The notes beneath the pieces are model-generated. The model worked only from the letters and a program-made list of their open reading frames with translations, was not told the origin of the DNA and did no database searches. This document shows positions 55,950 through 64,000 of a DNA stretch of 64,000 nt, one piece after another. The stretch covers positions 13,333 to 77,332 of the forward strand of contig NZ_JAHKNI010000001.1 of NCBI RefSeq assembly GCF_018860155.1. Reading direction: 5' to 3'. Each line of letters opens with the position of its first letter. The first letter of the stretch is position 1. The translations under genes and the position numbers were made by a program. This DNA comes from Nocardia albiluteola (GTDB taxonomy: Bacteria; Actinomycetota; Actinomycetes; Mycobacteriales; Mycobacteriaceae).

Positions 55950-56783
55950 GTGAGCGAACTGGCAACACGTTCAGCTACCGATTCGGGCACGGGAGTCTTC
56001 AGCCGGGGCCGGGCACGAATCGCGGACCGCACACTGCGCACCGACCGTTGGTGGGTACCCCCGCTGGCGACGGTGCTCGGGCTGGCCGCATTCGTCATAT
56101 ACGCAACGGTCAGAGCCTTTGTGCGAACGGCCTATTGGGTCCCGGACTACCACTATCTGACGCCGTTCTATTCGCCGTGCATCAGCACCTCGTGCGCGCC
56201 GGGCGCCAGCCACTTCGGCCACTGGGTGGGCGCGCTGCCGAGCTGGATTCCGCTCGGCTTCCTGGCCCTGCCGTTCCTGCTGCTGTTCCGGTTGACCTGC
56301 TACTACTACCGCAAGGCCTACTACCGCTCGGTGTGGTTCTCCCCGCCGGCCTGCGCGGTGGCCGAGCCGCACGCGAAATACACCGGCGAGACCAAACTTC
56401 CGCTGATCATCCAGAACGCGCACCGCTACTTCTTCTACATCGCGGTCATCGTCTCGCTGGTCAACACCTACGACGCGATCATGGCCTTCCACGGCAAGAC
56501 CGGCGGATTCGGCTTCGGGCTGGGCAACATCATCCTGGTGGCCAACGTGATTCTGCTGTGGGCCTACACGCTCTCGTGCCACTCCTGCCGGCACATCGCG
56601 GGCGGGCGCCTGAAGCACTTCTCCGCGCATCCGGTGCGGTACTGGTTCTGGACCCAGGTGTCCAAGCTGAACACTCGTCACATGACGCTGGCGTGGACCA
56701 CGCTGGGCACCCTCGCGCTGACCGACTTCTACGTCATGCTCGTGGCCAGCGGCACCCTCACGGACCTCCGGTTCGTCAACTGA
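55950..56783 (+). CDS. Succinate dehydrogenase membrane anchor subunit (Rv0249c-like)
   Basis: A 277-residue membrane protein, likely the single-chain anchor of the Sdh1-type complex in mycolata. Five hydrophobic segments are visible: PPLATVLGLAAFVIYATVRAF, WIPLGFLALPFLLLFRLTCYYY, RYFFYIAVIVSLVNTYDAIMAF, FGLGNIILVANVILLWAYTL and LAWTTLGTLALTDFYVMLV. Histidines suited for haem or quinone contacts are present (NAHRYFFY, SCHSCRHI, NTRHM). GTG 55950 matches the expected length; an ATG at 55875 is weaker. The flavoprotein gene follows after 60 bases. Confidence 0.87.
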   Translation: MSELATRSATDSGTGVFSRGRARIADRTLRTDRWWVPPLATVLGLAAFVIYATVRAFVRTAYWVPDYHYLTPFYSPCISTSCAPGASHFGHWVGALPSWIPLGFLALPFLLLFRLTCYYYRKAYYRSVWFSPPACAVAEPHAKYTGETKLPLIIQNAHRYFFYIAVIVSLVNTYDAIMAFHGKTGGFGFGLGNIILVANVILLWAYTLSCHSCRHIAGGRLKHFSAHPVRYWFWTQVSKLNTRHMTLAWTTLGTLALTDFYVMLVASGTLTDLRFVN

Positions 56784-56843
56784 TCGCCGCAGTGGTCCCC
56801 TCACCATCCCCAAATCCCTGCCCTTACAGGAGTATTCGGTTCC

Positions 56844-58784
56844 ATGCCTGAAGTCGAACGGCACAAGTACGACGTCGTGGTGATCGGTGCCGGCGGCGCC
56901 GGACTGCGCGCGGTGATCGAGGCGCGCGAACACGGCCTGTCAGTCGCGGTGGTGTGCAAGTCGCTGTTCGGCAAGGCGCACACCGTCATGGCCGAGGGCG
57001 GCTGCGCGGCGTCCATGGGCAACGCCAACGAGAAGGACAACTGGCAAACGCATTTCAAGGACACGATGCGTGGCGGGAAGTTCCTGAACAACTGGCGGAT
57101 GGCCGAGCTGCACGCCCTCGAGGCCCCCGACCGGGTCTGGGAGCTGGAAACCTATGGGGCGCTGTTCGATCGGACGGCAGACGGGCGAATCAGCCAGCGC
57201 AACTTCGGCGGCCACACCTATCCCCGCCTGGCGCACGTCGGCGACCGCACCGGCCTCGAGATCATCCGCACCATGCAGCAGAAGATCGTCTCGCTGCAGC
57301 AGGAGGATTTCGCGGCCACCGGCGACTACGAGTCGCGCATCAAGGTTTTCGCCGAATGCACCATCTCCGACCTGATCAAGGACGGCGACCGGATCGCCGG
57401 GGCCTTCGGGTACTGGCGCGAATCGGGCAACTTCATCCTGTTCGAGACCCCTGCGGTGGTGCTGGCGACGGGCGGAATCGGCAAGTCCTACAAGGTGACC
57501 TCCAATTCCTGGGAGTACACCGGCGACGGGCACGCGCTGGCGCTGCGGGCCGGGGCGACGCTGATCAACATGGAGTTCCTGCAGTTCCATCCGACCGGAA
57601 TGGTCTGGCCGCCGAGCGTGAAGGGCATCCTGGTCACCGAGGGTGTGCGCGGCGACGGTGGGGTGCTGAAGAACACCGAGGGTAGGCGGTTCATGTTCGA
57701 CTACATTCCCGCGGTCTTCAAGGGGCAGTACGCCGAGACCGAGGAGGAGGCCGATCAGTGGTTGCGCGACAACGATTCCGCGCGCCGCACCCCGGACCTG
57801 CTCCCGCGTGACGAGGTGGCTCGCGCCATCAACGAGGAGGTCAAGGCGGGCCGCGGCACCCCGCACGGCGGCGTCTACCTCGATATCGCCTCCCGGCTGC
57901 CCGCCGAGGAGATCCTCAGGCGGCTGCCCTCGATGCACCATCAGTTCAAAGAGCTTGCGGACGTGGACATCACGAGCGAGCCGATGGAGGTCGGGCCGAC
58001 CTGCCACTACGTCATGGGCGGTATCGAGGTGGACCCGGACACCGGGGCCGCGGCGGTGCCCGGATTGTTCGCTGCCGGTGAATGTTCCGGCGGCATGCAC
58101 GGATCCAACCGGCTCGGCGGCAACTCGCTGTCGGACCTGCTGGTCTTCGGCCGCCGCGCGGGCCTGGGCGCGGCCTCCTACGTCGAGGGGCTCGCCGATC
58201 GTCCCGCGGTGTCCGAGGCCGATATCGAGATGGCCGAGAAAACCGCGCTGGCGCCGTTCGATCCGCCCGCCGACGGCGAGGCCGAGAACCCGTACACCCT
58301 GCACTCCGACATGCAGCAGACCATGAACGATCTGGTCGGCATCATCCGCAAGGAACACGAGCTGCAGGAGGCCATCCAGAAGCTCGGCGAGCTGCGCGAG
58401 CGCTTCGACCACGTCACCGTGCAAGGCAAGCGGGCGTTCAACCCGGGCTGGCACCTGGCGCTGGATCTGCGAAACATGTTGCTGGTCAGCGAATGTGTGG
58501 CCCACGCGGCGCTGCTGCGCACCGAGAGCCGGGGCGGGCACACCCGCGACGATCATCCGAAGATGGACGCGGACTGGCGCAATACGCTGCTGGTCTGCCG
58601 GGTCGATCCGGACGGGGTGGGCCAGACCGTGCCCGCGGTCACCGTCACCAACGAGCCGCAGCAGCCGATGCGCGAGGAGCTGCTCGCGCTATTCGACCTC
58701 GGCGAACTCGAGAAGTATTACACCCCTGCAGAACTCGCCGATCATCCGGCAGTAGCTGAATCCTCCGTGAAAGGGGATGCGTAG
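56844..58784 (+). CDS. sdhA: Succinate dehydrogenase/fumarate reductase flavoprotein subunit
   Basis: A 646-residue FAD subunit that oxidises succinate to fumarate. The N-terminal dinucleotide fold is YDVVVIGAGGAGLRAVIEAREHG. The covalent-FAD region is KAHTVMAEGGCAASMGNANEKDNW; the usual HS-x-A-A-Q-GG flavin-His motif is replaced by AHTVMAEGG, so the attachment residue is His in AHT. Later landmarks are FLQFHPTGMVWPPS, THYVMGGIEVD-like CHYVMGGIEVD and HGSNRLGGNSLSDLLVFGRRAG. ATG 56844 has AGGAG upstream. The order anchor-A-B and sizes match Rv0249c-Rv0247c. Confidence 0.94.
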   Translation: MPEVERHKYDVVVIGAGGAGLRAVIEAREHGLSVAVVCKSLFGKAHTVMAEGGCAASMGNANEKDNWQTHFKDTMRGGKFLNNWRMAELHALEAPDRVWELETYGALFDRTADGRISQRNFGGHTYPRLAHVGDRTGLEIIRTMQQKIVSLQQEDFAATGDYESRIKVFAECTISDLIKDGDRIAGAFGYWRESGNFILFETPAVVLATGGIGKSYKVTSNSWEYTGDGHALALRAGATLINMEFLQFHPTGMVWPPSVKGILVTEGVRGDGGVLKNTEGRRFMFDYIPAVFKGQYAETEEEADQWLRDNDSARRTPDLLPRDEVARAINEEVKAGRGTPHGGVYLDIASRLPAEEILRRLPSMHHQFKELADVDITSEPMEVGPTCHYVMGGIEVDPDTGAAAVPGLFAAGECSGGMHGSNRLGGNSLSDLLVFGRRAGLGAASYVEGLADRPAVSEADIEMAEKTALAPFDPPADGEAENPYTLHSDMQQTMNDLVGIIRKEHELQEAIQKLGELRERFDHVTVQGKRAFNPGWHLALDLRNMLLVSECVAHAALLRTESRGGHTRDDHPKMDADWRNTLLVCRVDPDGVGQTVPAVTVTNEPQQPMREELLALFDLGELEKYYTPAELADHPAVAESSVKGDA

Positions 58785-58786
58785 CA

Positions 58787-59533
58787 ATGGGTTACGACGC
58801 CCAATTCCGAGTATGGCGCGGCGACACCGAGGGTGGCGCCCTGGCGGACTTCACCGTCGAGGTGAACGAGGGCGAGGTCGTGCTCGACATCATCCACCGT
58901 CTGCAGGCCACCCAGGCGCCCGATCTGGCCGTGCGCTGGAACTGCAAGGCGGGCAAGTGCGGATCCTGCTCGGCCGAGGTCAACGGCCGCCCGCGGCTGC
59001 TGTGCATGACGCGCATGTCCACCTTCACCCGGGAGGAGGTCGTGACGGTGACCCCGATGCGCACCTTCCCGGTGATCCGCGATCTGGTGACCGACGTGTC
59101 GTTCAACTATCAGAAGGCCCGGGAGATCCCGTCGTTCACCCCACCGGCCGACCTGAAGCCCGGCGACTACCGGATGCAGCAGGTCGACGTGGAGCGGTCG
59201 CAGGAGTTCCGCAAGTGCATCGAGTGCTTCCTGTGCCAGAACACCTGTCACGTGGTGCGCGATCACGACGACAACAAGGCCGCCTTCTCGGGCCCGCGGT
59301 ATCTGATGCGGGTCGCGGAGCTGGAAATGCACCCGCTGGATGTGGCCGATCGTCGTGATATGGCGCAGGACGAATTCGGTCTGGGCCTCTGCAATATCAC
59401 CAAGTGCTGCACCGAGGTGTGCCCGGAACATATCAAGATCACCGACAACGCCCTGATTCCGATGAAGGAACGGGTCGCCGACCGGAAATACGATCCGATC
59501 GTCTGGCTGGGCAACAAGCTCTTCCGGCGGTAG
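58787..59533 (+). CDS. sdhB: Succinate dehydrogenase iron-sulfur subunit
   Basis: A 248-residue electron-transfer subunit. The N-terminal [2Fe-2S] domain has NCKAGKCGSCSAEVNGRPRLLC. The C-terminal clusters are CIECFLCQNTCHVV and ITKCCTEVCPEHI, the two sets shared by a [4Fe-4S] and a [3Fe-4S] or second [4Fe-4S] centre. It passes electrons from FAD to the quinone site. ATG 58787 follows the sdhA stop by two bases, so translation is coupled. A 23-bp terminator follows. Confidence 0.95.
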   Translation: MGYDAQFRVWRGDTEGGALADFTVEVNEGEVVLDIIHRLQATQAPDLAVRWNCKAGKCGSCSAEVNGRPRLLCMTRMSTFTREEVVTVTPMRTFPVIRDLVTDVSFNYQKAREIPSFTPPADLKPGDYRMQQVDVERSQEFRKCIECFLCQNTCHVVRDHDDNKAAFSGPRYLMRVAELEMHPLDVADRRDMAQDEFGLGLCNITKCCTEVCPEHIKITDNALIPMKERVADRKYDPIVWLGNKLFRR

Positions 59534-59537
59534 CCGG

Positions 59538-59588
59538 ACACCACACTGCCCCGTCCCGATGTTCGATCGGGACGGGGCAGTGTGGTGT
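59538..59588 (+). terminator. Terminator of the sdh operon
   Basis: A perfect 23-bp stem (59538-59560 with 59566-59588) and a 5-base GTTCG loop begins four bases after the sdhB stop. It is the strongest hairpin noticed in the window and probably also ends the convergent small gene. Confidence 0.92.
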
Positions 59589-59656
59589 TCGGTGGGAATG
59601 CTCTACGGCAGGGCCCTGGCCTGGGAATCAGCCTCGCGGCGTGGGCCCGCGGCGGG

Positions 59657-59851
59657 CTAGAGCTGGGTGACAACCCCGACGGCCACGCCCGCGACGAGCA
59701 GGCCGATGAGCAACGCCGAAAACACCGCCCCGGTCAGTGTGTACACACCGCCGGCCGATACCGCGAACAGCATTCCCACAATCAGGCGTTCCACCCAATC
59801 GCCGGGCAACGGCTTGCGGTACCGCGGAGTATTTTTCAGCCCTCGGTCCAC
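59657..59851 (-). CDS. Small two-helix membrane protein
   Basis: A 64-residue frame: LKNTPRYRKPLPGDWVERLIVGMLFAVSAGGVYTLTGAV, then FSALLIGLLVAGVAVGVVTQL. It has a charged N-terminus and two membrane segments, with no cysteines. GTG 59851 lies next to an AT-rich stretch with TATATG, so a leaderless message is possible. It converges with sdhB. No homology recognised; kept because of clear membrane-protein composition. Confidence 0.5.
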   Translation of the reverse strand: MDRGLKNTPRYRKPLPGDWVERLIVGMLFAVSAGGVYTLTGAVFSALLIGLLVAGVAVGVVTQL

Positions 59852-60020
59852 ATATAGGGTTTACCCATAACAGACATTGGCAAACATGGTTTCGTTGCAC
59901 AACGGCCACCGTTTCGTGATCATCACCGCCACTCGGCCGAACAGCGAATATTCGGCCACGCAGATGGCACCTACCGGGCGGGTCCGCGCCCGGATGCCGG
60001 ACCCGCCCAGCGTGCGGCGA

Positions 60021-60224
60021 TCAGCGGTCGAAGCGCCCGCCGCACACCGCCGAGGTGAACGCCGCCCAGTCGTCCGGGCCGAAGATCAGCGCCGGACCGC
60101 CCGGATTCTTGCTGTCCCGGATGCCGACCCGCCCGGTGCCTAGAAAGGCGACCTCAACGCACTCCTTGCCCGCGCCGCTACGACTGCTCTTGAACCACCG
60201 AGCGCCGTCCAGCTCTCTGCTCAT
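60021..60224 (-). CDS. DUF397 protein
   Basis: A 67-residue protein of the actinobacterial DUF397 family: ARWFKSSRSGAGKECVEVAFLGTGRVGIRDSKNPGGPALIFGPDDWAAF. Such genes nearly always lie next to an XRE regulator with DUF5753, as here, and are linked to development and antibiotic control in streptomycetes. ATG 60224 has AAGGA seven bases upstream; an ATG at 60278 overlapping the regulator stop is the alternative. Thought to act as a partner of the regulator. Confidence 0.87.
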   Translation of the reverse strand: MSRELDGARWFKSSRSGAGKECVEVAFLGTGRVGIRDSKNPGGPALIFGPDDWAAFTSAVCGGRFDR

Positions 60225-60274
60225 CGTCTCGTCCTTTCCGGCGCGAGCGCGGTTCGCACAGCGCGGGACCCCAC

Positions 60275-61183
60275 TCATGCCATGTATTCCTTCGCGATCT
60301 GCCGAAGCAGTTGCCTGCTGCTGTCAACATCCAACGCGCTGCGCTGCAGAGCCTCGTGCGCCTGTCGATACCGACACACGTCGGCTTTCCTCTCGAGATA
60401 CAGGTCTCCGGTGAAACCCTCCACGTACACCACGGGAGGCTCCACCGGCTGCCCCTTGCTGTCGGTACCGAACTCGAGAATTACGAACGGGCCGGGCGAA
60501 AGCCCCAGGGGGACACCGGCTGCGAAGGGCAAGATGCGCAGCGTGACATTGTCCCGAGTACTGATGTCGGCCAAGTGCCGAAGCTGCGCCGCCATCACCC
60601 TTGCACTTCCGACGACGCGGCGCAACACGGACTCGTCCAGCACCACGTTCAGGGTTGCCGGGTGATTTCTGCGAGTTATCAAGGCCTGCCGCTGAAGTCG
60701 CAGCTGGACCCGCCGCTCCAGCTCCGCCTCGGTGTCCCCGGGATAGCCCAGGCTGTTCAGCGCACGGGCGTATTCGGCGATCTGCAGCAGGCCCGGAACC
60801 AGTTCGGACTGGTGGGAGGTCAGGCACTGCGCCGATGCCTCCAAACCCACGAAGACATCGAAGTTTTCGGGGATCAGGTCACCGTAGGCGTGCCACCAGC
60901 TCTTCACCGCGGCCTGCTGGGCTAGGCCCTTGAGTCCCTCGGCGAATTCCTCCGGGATGCCGTAGATGCGGCAAAGTTCCTGAATGTCTATGGTGCGTAT
61001 GCGATCTGCCTGTCCCTTCTCCAGGCGCTGCAGCGTGCTTGCGCCCCACTCCATCAGCCGCGCCGCCTCCGCGATGGTCTGACCGGACTGAGTTCGCCAG
61101 TCCCGCAGATGTCTTCCGAGCTGGCGTCTCGGCACGGTCGACGACGAGGTGTTGTCCGCACTCGTTTCGGAACTTTCAGGCAC
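60275..61183 (-). CDS. XRE-family regulator with DUF5753 domain
   Basis: A 302-residue DNA-binding protein. The N-terminal HTH_XRE domain is LGRHLRDWRTQSGQTIAEAARLMEWGASTLQRLEKGQADRI (about residues 23-63). The rest is the DUF5753 ligand-like domain (LEASAQCLTSHQSELVPGLLQIAEYARAL, VLDESVLRRVVGSARVMAAQLRHL, LPFAAGVPLGLSPGPFVILEF, VVYVEGFTGDLYLE). It forms the usual pair with the adjacent DUF397 gene. ATG 61183 is used. Divergent from the small-gene cluster starting at 61511, which may be its target. Confidence 0.92.
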   Translation of the reverse strand: MPESSETSADNTSSSTVPRRQLGRHLRDWRTQSGQTIAEAARLMEWGASTLQRLEKGQADRIRTIDIQELCRIYGIPEEFAEGLKGLAQQAAVKSWWHAYGDLIPENFDVFVGLEASAQCLTSHQSELVPGLLQIAEYARALNSLGYPGDTEAELERRVQLRLQRQALITRRNHPATLNVVLDESVLRRVVGSARVMAAQLRHLADISTRDNVTLRILPFAAGVPLGLSPGPFVILEFGTDSKGQPVEPPVVYVEGFTGDLYLERKADVCRYRQAHEALQRSALDVDSSRQLLRQIAKEYMA

Positions 61184-61510
61184 AGCACACTCCGTTCCAT
61201 TCGGATGCCGCCGGCATCAAGCACTGGCCGGGGGAGAGTGGAGCCCCCTTGCGCGCTCCCCGCCCCGGCCTCCGTCGCATCGACAGGGGGCCTCTCGTCC
61301 ACTATGGAGAATCTTCCTCCCCCAGATGGATTCGCTGCTGGACATTCGCCCGAATTCGCCATGGATATCCAATCCGGGCGCGTCCCTACGGCGATTGGCG
61401 GATGCTGGATGTGTGCTCGGAGTTAACATCTCTGGTACACGCGCTCTGTGGACGGCGCGATCTCGAAACCTCCGGGCACCATCAGGATTCGCACGCAGGA
61501 ACGAGGAGTC
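61184..61510. promoter_or_regulatory. Divergent region, XRE regulator / small-gene cluster
   Basis: About 330 bases with no convincing gene. It should carry promoters for both directions. No clear palindrome was found. Confidence 0.4.
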
Positions 61511-61825
61511 ATGGCAGTACACGTCATCGGGTCGTCGTTGATGACCAGCGACCGCACCCCCCACAGGGCCCGCAGCGTCGGGCAGGAGGGCTGGGTGGTC
61601 TCGTATCTGCCCGGCCGGACCCTGACCTGTGCACAGGCGGTGGCCGCATTGCAGGTTGCCGAAGCGGTGCCCCCACTGCTCGATTCGGTCGGGGGTCTGG
61701 CGACCAAGGTGGGACTGACGCTCCTGGAAGCACTCGGCATGGCGATCCATCAGCAGCCCTGGGACGACCAGCCGCCACCGCGACGACGCGGACAACAACG
61801 CGAGGGGGCCCTGTCGTGCAGCTGA
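61511..61825 (+). CDS. Small hypothetical protein, first of three overlapping genes
   Basis: A 104-residue protein of unknown function. The core is GWVVSYLPGRTLTCAQAVAALQVAEAVP followed by VGGLATKVGLTLLEALGMAIHQQPWD; the C-terminus is basic (PPPRRRGQQREG). ATG 61511 has GAGGAG nearly adjacent. The next gene overlaps its end by ten bases. Similar small proteins occur beside XRE/DUF397 loci in actinomycetes. Confidence 0.65.
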   Translation: MAVHVIGSSLMTSDRTPHRARSVGQEGWVVSYLPGRTLTCAQAVAALQVAEAVPPLLDSVGGLATKVGLTLLEALGMAIHQQPWDDQPPPRRRGQQREGALSCS

Positions 61826-62019
61826 CCAACCTGAACATGCCCGTGGCGGGACTACTACGTTGCGGGGTCGATCCGGGCATCATGACCGTCGAACAGGCCC
61901 ACGCCGCAATGCAATTGCACCTGGAGTGCTCGGTCGACCTGTGCCGGGTGCGCCGCCGAGCCCGCGCCGTCCTGGTCGAAGAGGGCCGCTGCGTACTCGA
62001 CGAGCGGGCGCTGCCGTGA
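61816..62019 (+). CDS. Small hypothetical protein, second of three overlapping genes
   Basis: A 67-residue protein: LTNLNMPVAGLLRCGVDPGIMTVEQAHAAMQLHLECSVDLCRVRRRARAVLVEEG. Three cysteines and a helical arginine-rich segment. The phrase HLECSVDLCRVRRRA resembles small actinobacterial proteins of unknown role. GTG 61816 has GAGGGGG upstream and lies inside the end of the previous gene. Confidence 0.65.
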   Translation: MQLTNLNMPVAGLLRCGVDPGIMTVEQAHAAMQLHLECSVDLCRVRRRARAVLVEEGRCVLDERALP

Positions 62020-62393
62020 ACACCCCGCTGGTCAGAGGGGCCGGTAGGCCGTCGGCGTCGGCGAAGCCCGCGGGGTGGGCGGACACGGGGCACCGAAAGG
62101 TGGTGCGGCTGCTCCCTCCTCCCAGCCGCACCACCGCCCGGCGGGCCGACGCGCCCGCGCGGCACACTCCCGCTCCCGGGCGGAAGGGCGCGCTGTTGTA
62201 CCTGGCCGCGCCCGCGGCCCGCAGGCCGACCCGCCACTGCGCTCCGGTGCCTCGCACGCTGTTCCGGGGCCGCCCGGCGCATGCGCCGCTGAACGGCTAC
62301 GACCGTTTCCTGTTCTGGGTTGCGGTTTCAATGCTGCGATTACGCACGGCGATCGTCGGCGAGCGGCTCCTGTCCGAGCACTGCGCGCAATAG
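62016..62393 (+). CDS. Basic hypothetical protein, third of three overlapping genes
   Basis: A 125-residue frame starting GTGA in overlap with the preceding stop. It is strongly basic and proline/arginine-rich (HRKVVRLLPPPSRTTARRADAPARH), ending in a hydrophobic segment YDRFLFWVAVSMLRLRTAIV that may contact a membrane. No motif was found and codon use is less clear than in the two genes before it, so it could be spurious. Confidence 0.4.
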   Translation: MNTPLVRGAGRPSASAKPAGWADTGHRKVVRLLPPPSRTTARRADAPARHTPAPGRKGALLYLAAPAARRPTRHCAPVPRTLFRGRPAHAPLNGYDRFLFWVAVSMLRLRTAIVGERLLSEHCAQ

Positions 62394-62621
62394 CGGCCGA
62401 GGCAGATCCGCCGGGCGGAAAGGGGTTGACGCCCGGCGGGCCGGGCAGCGCCGAATCACCGCGCCTACCAGGGCCGACACGGTGAAGATTCACCGCCACC
62501 CGCGGACCGGCGACGTGCACCGCGATTCGGATCGGATATCGCTCCTGCGCCCTGGCACCTATTCTCTTCGGTAGGGGGCGGGTCCGTTGCACTAGGTTCC
62601 TGCTCGAGTGAGAGGAACCGC

Positions 62622-64000
62622 ATGACTCGCCGCAACCAGTCCGACGCCGAGGGATGGGCACCCCCGGGCGGTCCGTGGCCGGTTACCGAGTCGCAGACTC
62701 GCGGCGTGCAGGCCCCTACCGCACAGGATCTGCACTGGCAGCCCGTGGATCGGCCCGTCCAGGCGCCCGCCGCGGATCCCTGGGACACCGTATTGAACAG
62801 TCCGATGCGGGCGCCCGCCGCGGAGCCGTGGGAAGATCGGCGTCCGGACGAGCGCTACGTCAACGGACAGCGCCCTGCATCCGCCGCGCGAAACGGGCTC
62901 CCTACCAACGGACACGCTCTCGGTCTACCCGATCCGATATCGGACGGGGGCTATTCCAATGGACAGGCCGTCCGGAACGCGCCGTCCACGAATGATGTCT
63001 ACCCCACCGCGCAGACTCGCCGATTACCGGCCTCCCCTACGGAAGCCGGCCACACCAACGGGCACGCCCCCCGGCTGGCTGCGTCGCCATCGGAAATCAA
63101 CGGCGCCAACGGACATGCGCCCCGATTACCGGCATCCCCATCAGATGCCAACTTCGCCAACGGACGTGCCACCCGACTACCCGCGTCACCCTCGGAAACC
63201 AACTACAACAACGGAGAGACTTCTCGGCTACCCGCGTCTCCGTCGGAAGGCAACCGCGCCAACGGACATGCGCCCCGGCTACCGGCTTCGCCATCGGAAG
63301 CCAGCTACGCCAACGGGAACGCTCCCCGACTGCCCGCCTCGCCGTCGGAAGCCAACTACGCCAACGGTCGGACAGCCCGGCTCTCTCCTGCCCCGTCGGA
63401 AGTCGGCTACGCCAACGGACATACAGCCCGCCTGTCCCCGACGGAAGCCGACTACGGCAACGGTTACACCGCGCGACTGTCCTCCTCATCGGATGCCGGC
63501 TATACCAACGGATATTCGGCCCGGCTGTCCCAGTCGGAAGACGACAGCAACCGGTATACCGCCCGCCCGTCTTCCTCCCCTTCTGAAGCCGGATACGCCA
63601 ACGGCCAGGTCGGCCGGGCGCCGGACGACTGGTCCGGTAACGGACAGGCGCTTCGACTGCCCGAGCCGACCACGAACTATGCCAACGGACAGTCCCACCG
63701 ACCACCAACCGACCGCGGCTACCCCAACGGAGAGCCGGTCCGGCCGACCGCACCCGCACCCGACCGTGACCACATCAACGGACAGTCCACCCGACTACCC
63801 GCACCGGACCGCGGGCACCCCGGTGGACAGCCGATCCGCTCGTCCGCACCGGCCCCGGACTACGACGACATACAAACGCACCGACTACCGGCCGCCATGG
63901 CGGAACCGGTCTCCAACAGCGGACACCAGACACACCGCTCGACTCCCGCGATAGAGAAGGTCTATGACACCGGACAATCCCGCCGAAACCCGGTTTCCGA
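62622..64000 (+). CDS. 5' part of an asparagine-glycine repeat protein, running off the right edge
   Basis: At least 459 residues, open to the window end. ATG 62622 has GAGAGGA nearby. The N-terminus is Pro/Trp-rich (GWAPPGGPWPVTES). From about residue 138 the sequence is built on a 17-residue unit, SPSEANYANGHAPRLPA, seven times at exact length and then in shortened forms. Most units keep Asn-Gly and Arg-Leu. It is likely disordered and hydrophilic. No signal peptide is visible. Codon third positions are G/C-rich in this frame; the competing frame at 62959 is a shadow of the repeats. What follows the repeats is outside the window. Confidence 0.75.
   Translation, partial: MTRRNQSDAEGWAPPGGPWPVTESQTRGVQAPTAQDLHWQPVDRPVQAPAADPWDTVLNSPMRAPAAEPWEDRRPDERYVNGQRPASAARNGLPTNGHALGLPDPISDGGYSNGQAVRNAPSTNDVYPTAQTRRLPASPTEAGHTNGHAPRLAASPSEINGANGHAPRLPASPSDANFANGRATRLPASPSETNYNNGETSRLPASPSEGNRANGHAPRLPASPSEASYANGNAPRLPASPSEANYANGRTARLSPAPSEVGYANGHTARLSPTEADYGNGYTARLSSSSDAGYTNGYSARLSQSEDDSNRYTARPSSSPSEAGYANGQVGRAPDDWSGNGQALRLPEPTTNYANGQSHRPPTDRGYPNGEPVRPTAPAPDRDHINGQSTRLPAPDRGHPGGQPIRSSAPAPDYDDIQTHRLPAAMAEPVSNSGHQTHRSTPAIEKVYDTGQSRRNPVS
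63033..63609 (+). repeat. 51-bp tandem repeats coding a 17-residue NG unit
   Basis: Seven consecutive 51-base units from 63033 to 63389, then shorter, more diverged ones to about 63609. The protein consensus is SPSEANYANGHAPRLPA. Synonymous differences between copies show they are old duplications kept under coding selection. Confidence 0.8.

Noticed and set aside
63033..63609. CRISPR array
   Set aside because: The units are contiguous, in frame and coding, without unique spacers of constant length.
62959..63954. A 331-codon open frame over the NG repeats
   Set aside because: It is the +1 shadow of the repeats. The frame from 62622 has a ribosome binding site, better third-position GC and a regular unit; this one has neither.

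Overview
The window is high-GC actinobacterial DNA, most likely from a Nocardia or a close mycolic-acid-forming relative. The main argument is gene order. A PadR regulator with inositol-3-phosphate synthase, a DUF5318 protein, the penicillin-binding protein PonA1, membrane GT87-type glycosyltransferases, rpsF-ssb-rpsR-rplI and dnaB run in the order known from the Mycobacterium tuberculosis Rv0046c-Rv0058 segment. GTG starts are common and intergenic regions are short.

Region by region. At 0.4-1.4 kb are two tandem GyrI-like effector-binding paralogues. At 1.4-16.5 kb is the conserved core block: cell-wall inositol supply, peptidoglycan synthesis, ribosomal proteins, SSB and replicative helicase. 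It is interrupted by an MFS pump with its divergent LysR regulator. At 16.8-32 kb is an accessory region of short units: a MarR-MFS-isochorismatase operon with a clear palindromic operator, a phosphodiesterase-like enzyme, a DUF2332 protein, an M-box magnesium riboswitch ahead of a 29-residue ORF and an ANTAR-domain protein, methyltransferases, an FAD oxidoreductase, a second PadR regulator with a divergent target, a GDSL hydrolase, and an overlapping dioxygenase/SDR pair. At 32-40.7 kb are a large membrane protein fusing a pseudokinase-like region to a flippase-like (UPF0104/AglD) domain, a nitronate monooxygenase, an acyl-CoA synthetase, a toxin-antitoxin-like pair, and an HAD/metallo-beta-lactamase-fold pair.

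At 40.9-46.1 kb lies the most unusual gene: a 1750-residue polyketide-synthase-like protein with KS, AT, DH and KR regions. The KS cysteine and both KS histidines, the AT serine and probably the DH aspartate are replaced, and there is no carrier protein, yet the KR looks intact. After it come an antiporter, an S4-domain RNA-binding protein that seems to start at CTG, an NlpC/P60 hydrolase behind a c-di-AMP (ydaO) riboswitch, an AAA ATPase, an acyl-CoA dehydrogenase and an alpha/beta hydrolase. From 56 to 59.6 kb is a complete succinate dehydrogenase operon (membrane anchor, flavoprotein, iron-sulfur protein) ending in a 23-bp perfect terminator. The window closes with an XRE(DUF5753)/DUF397 pair, three overlapping small genes reading away from it, and the 5' part of a protein built on 17-residue asparagine-glycine repeats that runs off the right edge.

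No rRNA, tRNA, CRISPR array, insertion sequence or prophage was recognised. All domain assignments were made by eye from translated motifs; no search was run.
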